NCBI RefSeq assembly: GCF_003386095.1
Contig: NZ_QREG01000023.1
Coordinates: 1-64,000 of the forward strand
Source of the DNA: Marinoscillum furvescens DSM 4134
GTDB taxonomy: Bacteria; Bacteroidota; Bacteroidia; Cytophagales; Cyclobacteriaceae
Direction: 5' to 3'
DNA: 64,000 nt
Part shown: piece by piece, positions 1 through 7,738 of the stretch
How the letters are laid out: each line of letters opens with the position of its first letter
Position numbering within the stretch: position 1 is the stretch's first letter
Notes under the pieces: generated by a model
What the model was told of the DNA's origin: nothing
Databases searched by the model: none
The model's input: the letters and a program-made list of their open reading frames with translations, nothing else
Position numbers and translations under genes: made by a program

Positions 1-95
1 GGGAAAACTTCATGCACGGTTTGATGAAGGGGGCGCTGGCAGTTCTATTTCGCTATATTTATAGCAACATGTAGGGCTGTCAGGCTCTACTCTAC
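1..95 (+). mobile_element. 3' end of a group II intron (domains V-VI), partial
   Basis: The window opens in what looks like the apical GAAA loop and 3' strand of a domain V hairpin (ACTTCATGCACGGTTTGATG, positions 7-26), followed by a domain VI-like stem in which CTGGCAG (36-42) can pair with CTGTCAG near 77-83, with an inner hairpin around TATATTTATA. The tract ends CTCTACTCTAC, and a splice site after AC near position 95 would fit the AY ending of group II introns. The intron-encoded reverse transcriptase and the 5' part would lie left of the window. This is recognition by eye without a covariance model, so it is a moderate-confidence call. Confidence 0.5.
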
Positions 96-120
96 CCATC
101 TATGCACTCCAGAACGCTGA

Positions 121-276
121 TCATTGGTACTCGACAAACTCAAACAACGAATCTTAACGGGATCGCCTACTGAACAAATGGAGGTGGTGGATGAACTTGT
201 TGCAATGAACAACGAGAATGCAGACGAACTCTTTATCGAACTGCTTGAATCCACTGAAAACACTAATTGTCAGTAA
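121..276 (+). pseudogene. C-terminal remnant of an unidentified gene
   Basis: An open frame follows the stop at 118-120 and runs to the TAA at 274-276. It gives about 51 codons of plausible protein composition (acidic, ending in LLESTENTNCQ) but has no good start except a TTG at 124 or an internal ATG. It lies directly downstream of the putative intron 3' end, so it may be the 3' exon or a remnant of a gene broken by insertion. I do not recognise the family. Confidence 0.3.
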
Positions 277-278
277 TC

Positions 279-701
279 ATGAAGTATACCTTGATACTTG
301 TTTTCTCATGTTTCTTACTTAACAAGGAATGTTTTTCTCAAAAATGTGAAAGGCTAGATAGAGTGTTTGTAGAGTTAAATTCTCTTGATACTACCTTAGT
401 TGTTAATTGTCTTAACAACATCGAAACCAGAATCTTTTTAGCGGATAGTAGTGAAATTTTCATGAGGAAATCTGGGTTGGAACTCATAGAAAATGATGAG
501 TATTACCTCATTCATTTTAAATCTGTTGAACAATTACGAAAAAAAGCAATAGAAATAAGGAAGTGTGAGGTTCAACAATCCAACAATAGTGTTTTTCTAG
601 ATCCAAGTATCAACTCAATATTTAAAAATATTTATATGGTAGCCCGATCGAAGGAATGCATATACAGGTTTAGAGTTGTTTGGGTGGACGGCATAGAATA
701 G
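279..701 (+). CDS. Small secreted protein, unknown function
   Basis: The chosen start is the ATG at 279, two bases after the stop of the upstream remnant. A TTG start at 267 would only add four residues before an otherwise typical signal peptide. The product is 140 aa. Its N-terminus (MKYTLILVFSCFLLNKECFSQ) is a lysine followed by a hydrophobic stretch and a probable signal peptidase I site, so export to the periplasm or beyond is likely. The rest is a mixed, charged protein with Cys residues (KC near the mature N-terminus, RKC, KEC) that could form disulfides. I recognise no domain. The gene is clearly richer in A and T than the PUL to its right and shares that trait with the next gene, which suggests acquired DNA. 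Confidence 0.6.
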   Translation: MKYTLILVFSCFLLNKECFSQKCERLDRVFVELNSLDTTLVVNCLNNIETRIFLADSSEIFMRKSGLELIENDEYYLIHFKSVEQLRKKAIEIRKCEVQQSNNSVFLDPSINSIFKNIYMVARSKECIYRFRVVWVDGIE

Positions 702-932
702 AGGTATTAAGTCTTCCAATTCAAGCGGAATCTGAATTGTGTCTGATCAAAACACCTTATTAAGATTCATTACGAATGTTATCAGTCCATTTGGCAGCCT
801 ATGATGATAAATTAGACAGGGCATTATTTTCTTGGGATACTATATATTCCTTTACGGTGATGTAAATTCTAAAAACAGATACGACGAAAATTTAATAAAG
901 TAGGCTAGACTTAAGAAATAATTATATGAGTC

Positions 933-1427
933 ATGGGCAAATCGAATCAAATAAATGCAATTAGGGCGTTTTTCATTGTAATTTTTGTGGTTGTAGGACA
1001 TGCTACTTATGCCATATATTTTGAAACAGAAGAAAATGCTGACACCCTCTACATATTGTATGAACAAGTTGATTTGAATAACATTAGGAAATCTAGCCGG
1101 ACTTTGTCTGATAATAATGATTATCCAAAGGACTGGGGTAGGACTTATAATATTTTAATTAAAAATCACCTGCATGTTTGGTTTCATTACTATAATAACC
1201 TACCCTCTTGGTCTGATTTGGTTTTTGAATATCAGGTAAAACCAATATCATTTCTTGATGAAGTGAATGTTATAGATCAAAACTGGTTCAGAAATACATC
1301 TAAAAACAAAATATATAAGACTTTTTCTGGCAAGGATAAAGTCATTTATCTTGTAGAAAAGGATAAATTAATGAATGGTAAAGCAACCTTGATAAGGGTT
1401 TATTTTGATGTCCCTGAGAAAGAATAG
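933..1427 (+). CDS. Single-pass membrane protein, unknown function
   Basis: This 164-aa protein has one hydrophobic segment near residues 11-30 (AFFIVIFVVVGHATYAIYF), either a signal anchor or an uncleaved signal peptide. About 130 residues with many aromatics follow (HVWFHYYNNLPSW, FEYQVKP), ending in a beta-rich, charged tail. I recognise no domain. It is AT-rich like its left neighbour and sits alone between a non-coding stretch (702-932, which holds only a 29-codon fragment with no clear homology) and a hairpin. The size, membrane anchor and setting beside a mobile element would suit an orphan accessory or immunity-type gene, but nothing in the sequence proves that. Confidence 0.55.
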   Translation: MGKSNQINAIRAFFIVIFVVVGHATYAIYFETEENADTLYILYEQVDLNNIRKSSRTLSDNNDYPKDWGRTYNILIKNHLHVWFHYYNNLPSWSDLVFEYQVKPISFLDEVNVIDQNWFRNTSKNKIYKTFSGKDKVIYLVEKDKLMNGKATLIRVYFDVPEKE

Positions 1428-1496
1428 TATTTGAATTTAATACTACCAGCTAAATCGTAAAACCAAAGCAGGACTTAATCCTGGCCTGTATACTTC

Positions 1497-1520
1497 ACCT
1501 GGGATTACTGTAATCCAGGT
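1497..1520 (+). terminator. Hairpin after the orphan membrane protein
   Basis: ACCTGGGATTA and TAATCCAGGT form a 10-bp stem with one bulged G and a CTG loop. There is no T tract after it, so it is terminator-like or a simple stem-loop. It lies 70 bases after the stop at 1427. Confidence 0.35.
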
Positions 1521-1610
1521 AAAGTACAATTAGGATTATCACTTATTGATGTAAACTATTATTAGAAGAATTAAGTAAAAACCTGTCAAGTAATATTAGG
1601 ACGGGTCCCA

Positions 1611-1883
1611 CGGAAGTCTCCAACCCACGGGCGGAAGCCTCCAACCCACACACGGAAGCCCCCAACCAACACACGGAAGCCTCCAACCCATGCACGGAAG
1701 CCTCCAACCCACGGGCGGAAGCCTCCAACCAACGCACGGAAGCCCCCAACCAATGCACGGAAGCCTCCAACCAATGCACGGAAGCCCCCAACCAATGCAC
1801 GGAAGCCTCCAACCAATACACGGAAGCCTCCAACCAATACACGGAAGCCTCCAACCAACGCATGGAAGCCTCCAACCCAGGCA
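1611..1883. repeat. 21-bp minisatellite, 13 tandem copies
   Basis: Thirteen head-to-tail units of exactly 21 bp (core CGGAAGCCTCCAACC followed by a variable six-base segment such as CACGGG, CACACA, AATGCA or AATACA) run without interruption, and a fourteenth starts and breaks off at 1884. The core varies only by T/C at one or two places, while the last six bases are hypervariable. As 21 is a multiple of three, several frames on both strands stay open and would read as heptapeptide repeats. None has a convincing start, so I do not call a gene. It lies about 40 bp left of the PUL operator. Confidence 0.9.
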
Positions 1884-1924
1884 CGGTGGACTAAATCCTT
1901 ATCAAATACCCTAAAAGCCCTCTT

Positions 1925-1968
1925 CTGTACGATTGTTACCCCTAATCTGTACGCCTGTTGCCAGTGCC
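1925..1968 (+). promoter_or_regulatory. Candidate HTCS operator before the lyase gene
   Basis: CTGTACGATTGTTACC at 1925 and CTGTACGCCTGTTGCC at 1947 form a direct repeat with 22-bp spacing, two helical turns apart, on the coding strand. Related repeats with the same spacing lie before susC (7569/7591) and, on the minus strand, before the TIG lipoprotein (18894/18872). The second copy ends about 52 bases before the ATG at 2015. The AraC-type output domain of the regulator encoded at 3429 would be expected to bind such a direct repeat. Confidence 0.6.
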
Positions 1969-2014
1969 AGCCATAGTTTTAAGTTTAAAATACCTAAAGA
2001 CGAATATAGCGTGT

Positions 2015-3298
2015 ATGAAAAAATCACTGGTAATGATTCTTATGTTGGTCATTTGGGCACCGATGCTCTTCGCCCAGGAAGTGACAGTAACGGAAATCGT
2101 GGCAGATGGACCTGGTAATACCTATGAGCTGCTGGCAGAAAAGCTAGGTGGACAGCCCCTCGAAGTGCCGGACTGTGACCATGAAGACAACCAAAAACAC
2201 ATCGATGAGGTATTTGATGAGGCGCTGGGCAAAAATGTCTTTCGGTTTCACATCCACAAGACCATCGATACGGATCGCTGCAAAACGAAGGAAGACCGCC
2301 AGCGCAATGAGATCAAGGCTTACAGTCCGTCACCAGACTATCTCAAAGGAATAAGGCGCGAGCAGGTGACTTATGAATGGTACTTTAAAATTGACGAAGG
2401 CTTCCAGTCGAGCGCTGGCTTTACACATTTGTTTCAGCTAAAAGTAGTAGGTGGCGATGACGACAAAAATCCGCTGGTGACCATCACTCCACGCAAAGGT
2501 GACCCGGACAAGCTGCAGCTACTCCATGGCCGTGGGGGGAATGCCTACACGGCAGTAGAGGAAGTGCCGATAGGGCTGATAAAAGGAAAATGGACCAAAG
2601 CAACCTGTGAGGTGCTCTATGCCGAGGATACGGGCTCCCTGCGGATGGACCTTCACCTACTGGATGGCACATCGGTGCTAAGCTATGAAAATACCTCGCT
2701 CGACATGTGGAGGGATCAGGCTTCGTTTGTTCGCCCGAAATGGGGCATCTACCGGAGTTTGTCGGATAGTAGTTCGCTGCGCGACGAAACGGTGCTTTTT
2801 GCGGACTTCAAAGTCACCGAGGTGGCGGCATGTCCGGTTTGGTATGAAGACAAAGATGGAGATGGTTTGGGTGATCCCAATCATTATACTTTTGCCTGTA
2901 CCAGGCCTGAAGGGTATGTCCAAAACAATGTAGATAGCGAATGTGGAGACTGGTATGCAGATGCCGATCAGGATGGCCTGGGCGACCCTGAGGTGAAAAT
3001 GTATGCCTGCGAGAAGCCGGAAGGGTATGTAGCCAATGCGGATGATACGAATGATTCCAGTAGCGATGTGCTAAAGACCGGCTTACAACAAGGGTTTGTG
3101 TATCCTAATCCTGTGTCAGAGGTGCTGCAGCTGGAGCATGCAGGTACAGCTCCATGGACGATATATGCTGTAAGTGGAGAAATAGTAGGGCATGCATCTG
3201 CCACATATTTTGAGGTCAGTCATTTGCCTGAAGGTGTCTATTTCGTGATGGATGCTCATGGTTCAAGGTTTCGATTTGTCAGATCTAATCACGATTAG
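2015..3298 (+). CDS. Secreted polysaccharide lyase-like protein with T9SS sorting tail
   Basis: Start ATG 2015 gives a clean signal peptide (MKKSLVMILMLVIWAPMLFAQ); the earlier ATG at 1958 would overlap the operator. The 427-aa protein has a jelly-roll lyase-like domain at about residues 25-270, with the Arg-rich RQRNEIK segment and a YEWYFKID strand resembling heparin-lyase-I/glucuronan-lyase-type folds. Two calcium-binding thrombospondin-3-like motifs follow (DKDGDGLGDP near 278 and DADQDGLGDP near 314), then a type A T9SS C-terminal sorting domain starting near YPNPVSE (about 362). It is therefore predicted to be exported by type IX secretion and cut the polysaccharide by beta-elimination outside the cell, making the unsaturated uronates that GH88 downstream removes. 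The exact lyase family and substrate (ulvan, glucuronan or a glycosaminoglycan-like glycan) cannot be fixed by eye. Confidence 0.7.
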   Translation: MKKSLVMILMLVIWAPMLFAQEVTVTEIVADGPGNTYELLAEKLGGQPLEVPDCDHEDNQKHIDEVFDEALGKNVFRFHIHKTIDTDRCKTKEDRQRNEIKAYSPSPDYLKGIRREQVTYEWYFKIDEGFQSSAGFTHLFQLKVVGGDDDKNPLVTITPRKGDPDKLQLLHGRGGNAYTAVEEVPIGLIKGKWTKATCEVLYAEDTGSLRMDLHLLDGTSVLSYENTSLDMWRDQASFVRPKWGIYRSLSDSSSLRDETVLFADFKVTEVAACPVWYEDKDGDGLGDPNHYTFACTRPEGYVQNNVDSECGDWYADADQDGLGDPEVKMYACEKPEGYVANADDTNDSSSDVLKTGLQQGFVYPNPVSEVLQLEHAGTAPWTIYAVSGEIVGHASATYFEVSHLPEGVYFVMDAHGSRFRFVRSNHD

Positions 3299-3428
3299 TA
3301 CTAGTTGACCCAAAAGCTATAGGATGCTTTCATAAAAACCTGTTAATTTTCTCTCTAAGCATATAGACATCTATGATCGTAAGGTTGCGGATAGATATTT
3401 ATATAGGCTTTGATCAGACCCAACCTAA

Positions 3429-6400
3429 ATGTCACATTTACTAAACAACAAACTACTAGTCCTATCATTTTTTCTGGTCTTTTGTGTAAACAACGTACTC
3501 TATGGCCAGTATCAGTTTAGACACCTGGCTACAGCCGATGGGCTCTCGCAGGGCTCAGTGATTAGCATCGCGCAGGACTTAAATGGATTGATGTGGTTTG
3601 GTACCCGCGATGGACTCAATCGGTATGATGGCAATCAGTTTACGGTATATAGAAATGACCCTGATGACAGTACCACGCTGAGCAACAATGACATCCTGGA
3701 GGTTTTGGTAGATCGGTCTGGAGACCTGTGGATAGGCACCTACAATGGGTTAAATCATTACGACTATGACCAGGACAGGTTTACCCGGTATTTAAAAGAT
3801 GAAAAAGACCCTAACTCCCTGGTGCACAATAGTGTGTGGGCATTGTGCCAAAGCTCTAATGGAACCCTTTATGTAGGCACAGCAGGAGGGTTGTGCCAGT
3901 TAAGAAATGGGCGATTGGAGCGAGTGTATCTTACACAAGACAAAACTGATGTGCACGTATATGAGTTGTATCAGTCAACTAGGGGTGAGCTCTATGTAGG
4001 GACATCCAGCGGGCTTTTTAAAACCAATCCTACAGGTGGATTTGTGCCTGTAACTCTTGTGCCGGGTAAGGAAATGCATGTGCAGTCCATCGCACTATCA
4101 CCTGACTCGATGCTTTGGGTGGGTACGCGCCAGGGGCTTTTTGTGTTGGATAAAAACCTGAACGTTCACCGGAGGTTTCGCAGTATCCCGGGGGCAGATC
4201 ACTCGCTCAGTCATGACGATGTACGGTCGCTCAGTTTTGACCAAAAAGGAAACCTGTGGGTGGGTACCTATAAAGGGCTCAATCAATACGATGGTGAAAA
4301 AGGATTTGTAAGGCTACTCAGTGACCCTGCGGATGATGGTAGTCTATCGAAAAACACGATCAAATCTACCTATGTAGACCGTAAAGGCTCGTTATGGGTG
4401 GGTGTTTACTATGGAGGAGTCAACCTACTGGATGAAACGAACAGCAATTTTTTAAACTTTAGTCAGCAGCCGGCGGGCAGAGGTTTGAGTTACCCCGTAG
4501 TGAGCAGTATGGTGGAGCTCCCATCCGGGAAAATAGTGATCGGCACGGAAGGAGGTGGCATCAACATGCTCGATATGGAGCGCCAAGAAATACAACACAT
4601 TACAACCGATAATGCACAACTTTCAGATGACAACATAAAGTCGCTGTTTCTTCAGGGGAATACACTTTGGGTGGGAACGCTCAGTAGGGGGCTGGACGTG
4701 TACAATATGCAATCCAATGAATGGGTACAGCACTATGACGTGCAAAGTGGCCTGAGTAACAATAGTGTGTACAGTATCTCACATGAAGAAAACCGTGTAT
4801 GGCTGGGGACTTTTGGAGGCGGGGTGCAGGTGTTGGGCCTGGCAGACCAAACCTTTAAAACCTACCTACACGATGAACAAGACCCTAAGAGTATTTCGGA
4901 TGACCATGTCCGTGCCGTACATGTAGCTACTGATGGAGGCCTCTGGGTAGGCACGCAGTATGGTCTCAACTACCTTTCGCCTGAATCCAGAGCAGAAGAA
5001 ACCACAGCGTTTGTCAGGTTCTTTTACAATCCAGAAAAGCGTACTGGTGAGGATATACTGGTGATCCATGAAAGCTCGGATGGTAGGATTTGGGTAGGAA
5101 CGTATGAGTCAGGTCTTAGCTTATATGACTCTCAAATTCAGGATTTTAAGGCGATAGACCTCTTTGATGGAGCGGATGGCAGCAGCAAGGTAGTTCACGG
5201 GATTTTGGAGGACGATGAGGCCAATCTTTGGATAAGTACCAATCAGGGGATAGTCAAATACAACCCGGATACAGGCGAGAGCTTAACCTTTGATGAATCG
5301 GATGGGTTGGTATCCAATGAGTTTAATAACAACGCATGCTTGAAAACGACAAACGGGCGTCTCTTTTTTGGTGGCCCTCAGGGGGTAAGTTCATTTTTTC
5401 CACGAAAGATACAGCCCAACACCTATACGCCGCGCACCATACTTACAGATTTCAAGGTTTACAATGAATCAGTTGAAGTAGGGGGGCACATCCTATCGCA
5501 GGTGATTTCTGAAACCAGTGAGCTGGTGTTGGATCATGATGAGGCCATCTTTTCTATTGATTTTGCGATTCCAAATTTTATCAATCCAGATAAAAACATC
5601 TACGCCTACCGGCTGTCTGGTCTGGAAGAAAACTGGAACATTTCGCATACAAACACTGCCACCTATACCATTCAGCGACCCGGTATGTATACATTCGAAG
5701 TGCGTGGTGCTAACAATGATGGTTTGTGGAGCGATGAGGTCACCACCTTGGCAATACGTGTAAAACCGGCTCCATGGCGTACATGGTGGGCTTTTGTAAT
5801 CTACTTTTTAGTGGTGGTGGTTTCCTTGCTTGCTTTAGGCCGGATCATTGCCTCTCGATCAAAATTGCGTCATCAGCTAGAGTTAGAACACCTGGAGCAC
5901 GAGCGTCAGCAGTCGTTGCATCAGATGAAATTGCGGTTTTTCACCAATATTTCTCATGAATTTCGTACGCCACTCACCCTCATTTTGGGGCCTCTGGCGC
6001 AGATTTTGGCAGACTATCAGGGACCCAACAAAGTCTACAAGCAGCTGCAGGTAATGGAAAAAAATGCTCAACGGCTGCTAAGGCTCATTAATCAACTGCT
6101 CGACTTTAGGAAGTTCGAAAACCAGCACGAAAAGCTTCAAGCTGCTGAAGGCAACATTGTGAAATTCGTAGAAGAAATCTTTTTGTCCTTTAAGCAGCAT
6201 GCAAAGATCCACAACATTACCTACAAGCTGTCAAAAAGTGACGAATCCATCATGGCGTGGTATGATCGGGATAAGCTGGAGCGCGTGTTTTATAATCTGC
6301 TGAGCAATGCCTTTAAGTATACGGACGAAGGAGGGCGTATTACTGTAGAAATAGAGCTTCAAACTTCACATGTGCAAATAGTGGTAAAAGACACGGGTGT

Positions 6401-7532
6401 AGGTATGGCACCCGAGCACCTGGAGCGTATTTTTGATAGGTTTTATGAGATAGAGCACCAGCAGCCAATTTCAAAAATGCAACAAGCAGGTACAGGTATT
6501 GGCCTGGCCATTGTCAAAGCTGTGGTGGAAATGCATCAAGGACAGATTCGTGCCGAAAGTGAAAAAGGAACAGGGAGCACATTTTCCGTATCGCTACCTC
6601 TTGGTAGAGCACACCTGTCAGAAGATCAGGTGCTTACAGATTTTCGCAATAGTGAAGATGCACTTGTATACCAAAAAATAAATGAGGATGAGCTAGAGCT
6701 GCTCCGCGAAGATAAAGCCCAGGACTTAATACATGTCAATCAGGATACGAGCCTGCCTTTGATTCTGGTAGTGGAAGACAATGCATCGGTCAGGCAGTTA
6801 ATTGTGGAAGTGTTTGCTGGCGAATACCGTATAGAGCAAGCCGCCGATGGTATGGAAGGCTTCAAAAAGGCCATTAATCTCGTGCCTGATCTTATTATCA
6901 GTGATGTGATGATGCCCAAGATGGACGGGATAGAGTTTTGCTTTCAAGTAAAATCCAATTTGAAAACCAGTCATATACCGTTTGTGCTGTTGACTGCTCG
7001 TACCTCACTGATTTTTAAGTTTGAAGGGCTGGAGTCTGGCGCAGACGAATACATCAACAAGCCATTTCATGTAAAGGAGGTACAACTTAAAGTACGCAAT
7101 TTACTCAGAGCCTTTGATCGTATCCGCAAAAAATTTGCGGAAGATACTGTGGTGAAACCAGCGGACATTACAGTGTCTTCCATGGATGAGAAGTTGCTGA
7201 AAAGAGCCCTGGATATAATAGAAGAGCATATCGGTAATGAATTCTTTAATATTCAGCTATTTAGTTCGGAGTTGGGGGTGAGCCGTACGATGTTGTTTAC
7301 CAAGATCAAGGCATGGACCAACTTGACCCCAAATGAATTCATACAAAGTATGCGCATGAAGCGAGCTGCACAGCTGCTGGAGCAGAATAAGCTGAGTGTT
7401 TCTGAGGTGAGCTATCAGGTGGGCTATACCAACCCAAAGTACTTTAGCAAGTGTTTTCAAAAGCATCATGGAGAGACGCCCTCGGCATACGCCGAAAAAT
7501 TCACCGTTCGGACTGATGAAATTGATCAATAA
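3429..7532 (+). CDS. Hybrid two-component system regulator (HTCS) of the PUL
   Basis: The 1367-aa protein has the full HTCS order. A signal peptide (to about residue 26) precedes a periplasmic sensor made of about a dozen two-component-regulator propeller repeats (LWVGTYNGLN, LWVGTRQGLF and similar) up to about residue 690, then a Y_Y_Y beta-sandwich to about 780 and a membrane helix at about 787-808. The HisKA phosphoacceptor His843 lies in NISHEFRTPL, followed by an HATPase domain (DTGVGM, GTGIGLAIV), a receiver domain with phospho-acceptor Asp1159 in ISDVMMPKMDG, and an AraC-type helix-turn-helix at about 1255-1360. HTCS proteins sense an oligosaccharide in the periplasm and switch on PUL promoters directly. 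No copy of the 22-bp-spaced repeat is visible before this gene, so it is probably not autoregulated through that site. Confidence 0.95.
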   Translation: MSHLLNNKLLVLSFFLVFCVNNVLYGQYQFRHLATADGLSQGSVISIAQDLNGLMWFGTRDGLNRYDGNQFTVYRNDPDDSTTLSNNDILEVLVDRSGDLWIGTYNGLNHYDYDQDRFTRYLKDEKDPNSLVHNSVWALCQSSNGTLYVGTAGGLCQLRNGRLERVYLTQDKTDVHVYELYQSTRGELYVGTSSGLFKTNPTGGFVPVTLVPGKEMHVQSIALSPDSMLWVGTRQGLFVLDKNLNVHRRFRSIPGADHSLSHDDVRSLSFDQKGNLWVGTYKGLNQYDGEKGFVRLLSDPADDGSLSKNTIKSTYVDRKGSLWVGVYYGGVNLLDETNSNFLNFSQQPAGRGLSYPVVSSMVELPSGKIVIGTEGGGINMLDMERQEIQHITTDNAQLSDDNIKSLFLQGNTLWVGTLSRGLDVYNMQSNEWVQHYDVQSGLSNNSVYSISHEENRVWLGTFGGGVQVLGLADQTFKTYLHDEQDPKSISDDHVRAVHVATDGGLWVGTQYGLNYLSPESRAEETTAFVRFFYNPEKRTGEDILVIHESSDGRIWVGTYESGLSLYDSQIQDFKAIDLFDGADGSSKVVHGILEDDEANLWISTNQGIVKYNPDTGESLTFDESDGLVSNEFNNNACLKTTNGRLFFGGPQGVSSFFPRKIQPNTYTPRTILTDFKVYNESVEVGGHILSQVISETSELVLDHDEAIFSIDFAIPNFINPDKNIYAYRLSGLEENWNISHTNTATYTIQRPGMYTFEVRGANNDGLWSDEVTTLAIRVKPAPWRTWWAFVIYFLVVVVSLLALGRIIASRSKLRHQLELEHLEHERQQSLHQMKLRFFTNISHEFRTPLTLILGPLAQILADYQGPNKVYKQLQVMEKNAQRLLRLINQLLDFRKFENQHEKLQAAEGNIVKFVEEIFLSFKQHAKIHNITYKLSKSDESIMAWYDRDKLERVFYNLLSNAFKYTDEGGRITVEIELQTSHVQIVVKDTGVGMAPEHLERIFDRFYEIEHQQPISKMQQAGTGIGLAIVKAVVEMHQGQIRAESEKGTGSTFSVSLPLGRAHLSEDQVLTDFRNSEDALVYQKINEDELELLREDKAQDLIHVNQDTSLPLILVVEDNASVRQLIVEVFAGEYRIEQAADGMEGFKKAINLVPDLIISDVMMPKMDGIEFCFQVKSNLKTSHIPFVLLTARTSLIFKFEGLESGADEYINKPFHVKEVQLKVRNLLRAFDRIRKKFAEDTVVKPADITVSSMDEKLLKRALDIIEEHIGNEFFNIQLFSSELGVSRTMLFTKIKAWTNLTPNEFIQSMRMKRAAQLLEQNKLSVSEVSYQVGYTNPKYFSKCFQKHHGETPSAYAEKFTVRTDEIDQ

Positions 7533-7568
7533 TTACGCTGACTGGCTTATAGAGTAGAAATTGAACTT

Positions 7569-7612
7569 CTGTACCCCTGGTTTCGGACTTTTGTAACCCA
7601 CAGACTCCTTAA
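7569..7612 (+). promoter_or_regulatory. Candidate HTCS operator and -7 box before susC
   Basis: CTGTACCCCTGG at 7569 and TTGTAACCC at 7591 repeat the motif seen before the lyase gene, again with 22-bp spacing and the same orientation relative to transcription; the second copy is the most diverged of the six. AACTTTTG at 7636-7643, 45 bases after the second copy begins, is one mismatch from the Bacteroidota -7 consensus TAnnTTTG and may be the susC promoter, giving a 5' leader of about 90 bases. Confidence 0.5.
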
Positions 7613-7642
7613 GATTGGACTGAAATATCAACGCGAACTTTT

Positions 7643-7726
7643 GTGAAATATAAAATCAGTTTTCTTGAGGTAGCACTCAGTGTAGTCATTGTCTTTATGG
7701 TGCTGCTGATGATTTACTTATTCTAA
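7643..7726 (+). CDS. Possible 27-residue single-pass membrane peptide
   Basis: A GTG-initiated frame encodes 27 residues: MKYKISFLE followed by an uninterrupted hydrophobic run of about 18 residues ending in YLF. It stops 12 bases before the susC ATG, so it would be translated just ahead of SusC. Against it, the GTG overlaps a near-consensus -7 promoter box (7636-7643), in which case its start would not be transcribed. Chance is a real alternative. Confidence 0.2.
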   Translation: MKYKISFLEVALSVVIVFMVLLMIYLF

Positions 7727-7738
7727 CCGAAAACAAGT

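Noticed and set aside
702-932. A 29-codon frame (MLSVHLAAYDDKLDR...) as a gene
   Set aside because: It is short, has no promoter or conserved feature and may be only a gene fragment.
1543-1914. Heptapeptide-repeat proteins on both strands of the minisatellite
   Set aside because: A period of 21 bases keeps several frames open by chance; none has a signal, a distinct start or a non-repeat domain.
1958-2014. Upstream start for the lyase gene
   Set aside because: It would overlap the operator and place charged residues before the signal peptide; ATG 2015 is a better fit.
3299-3428. HTCS autoregulation site
   Set aside because: No copy of the 22-bp-spaced repeat is visible in this gap.
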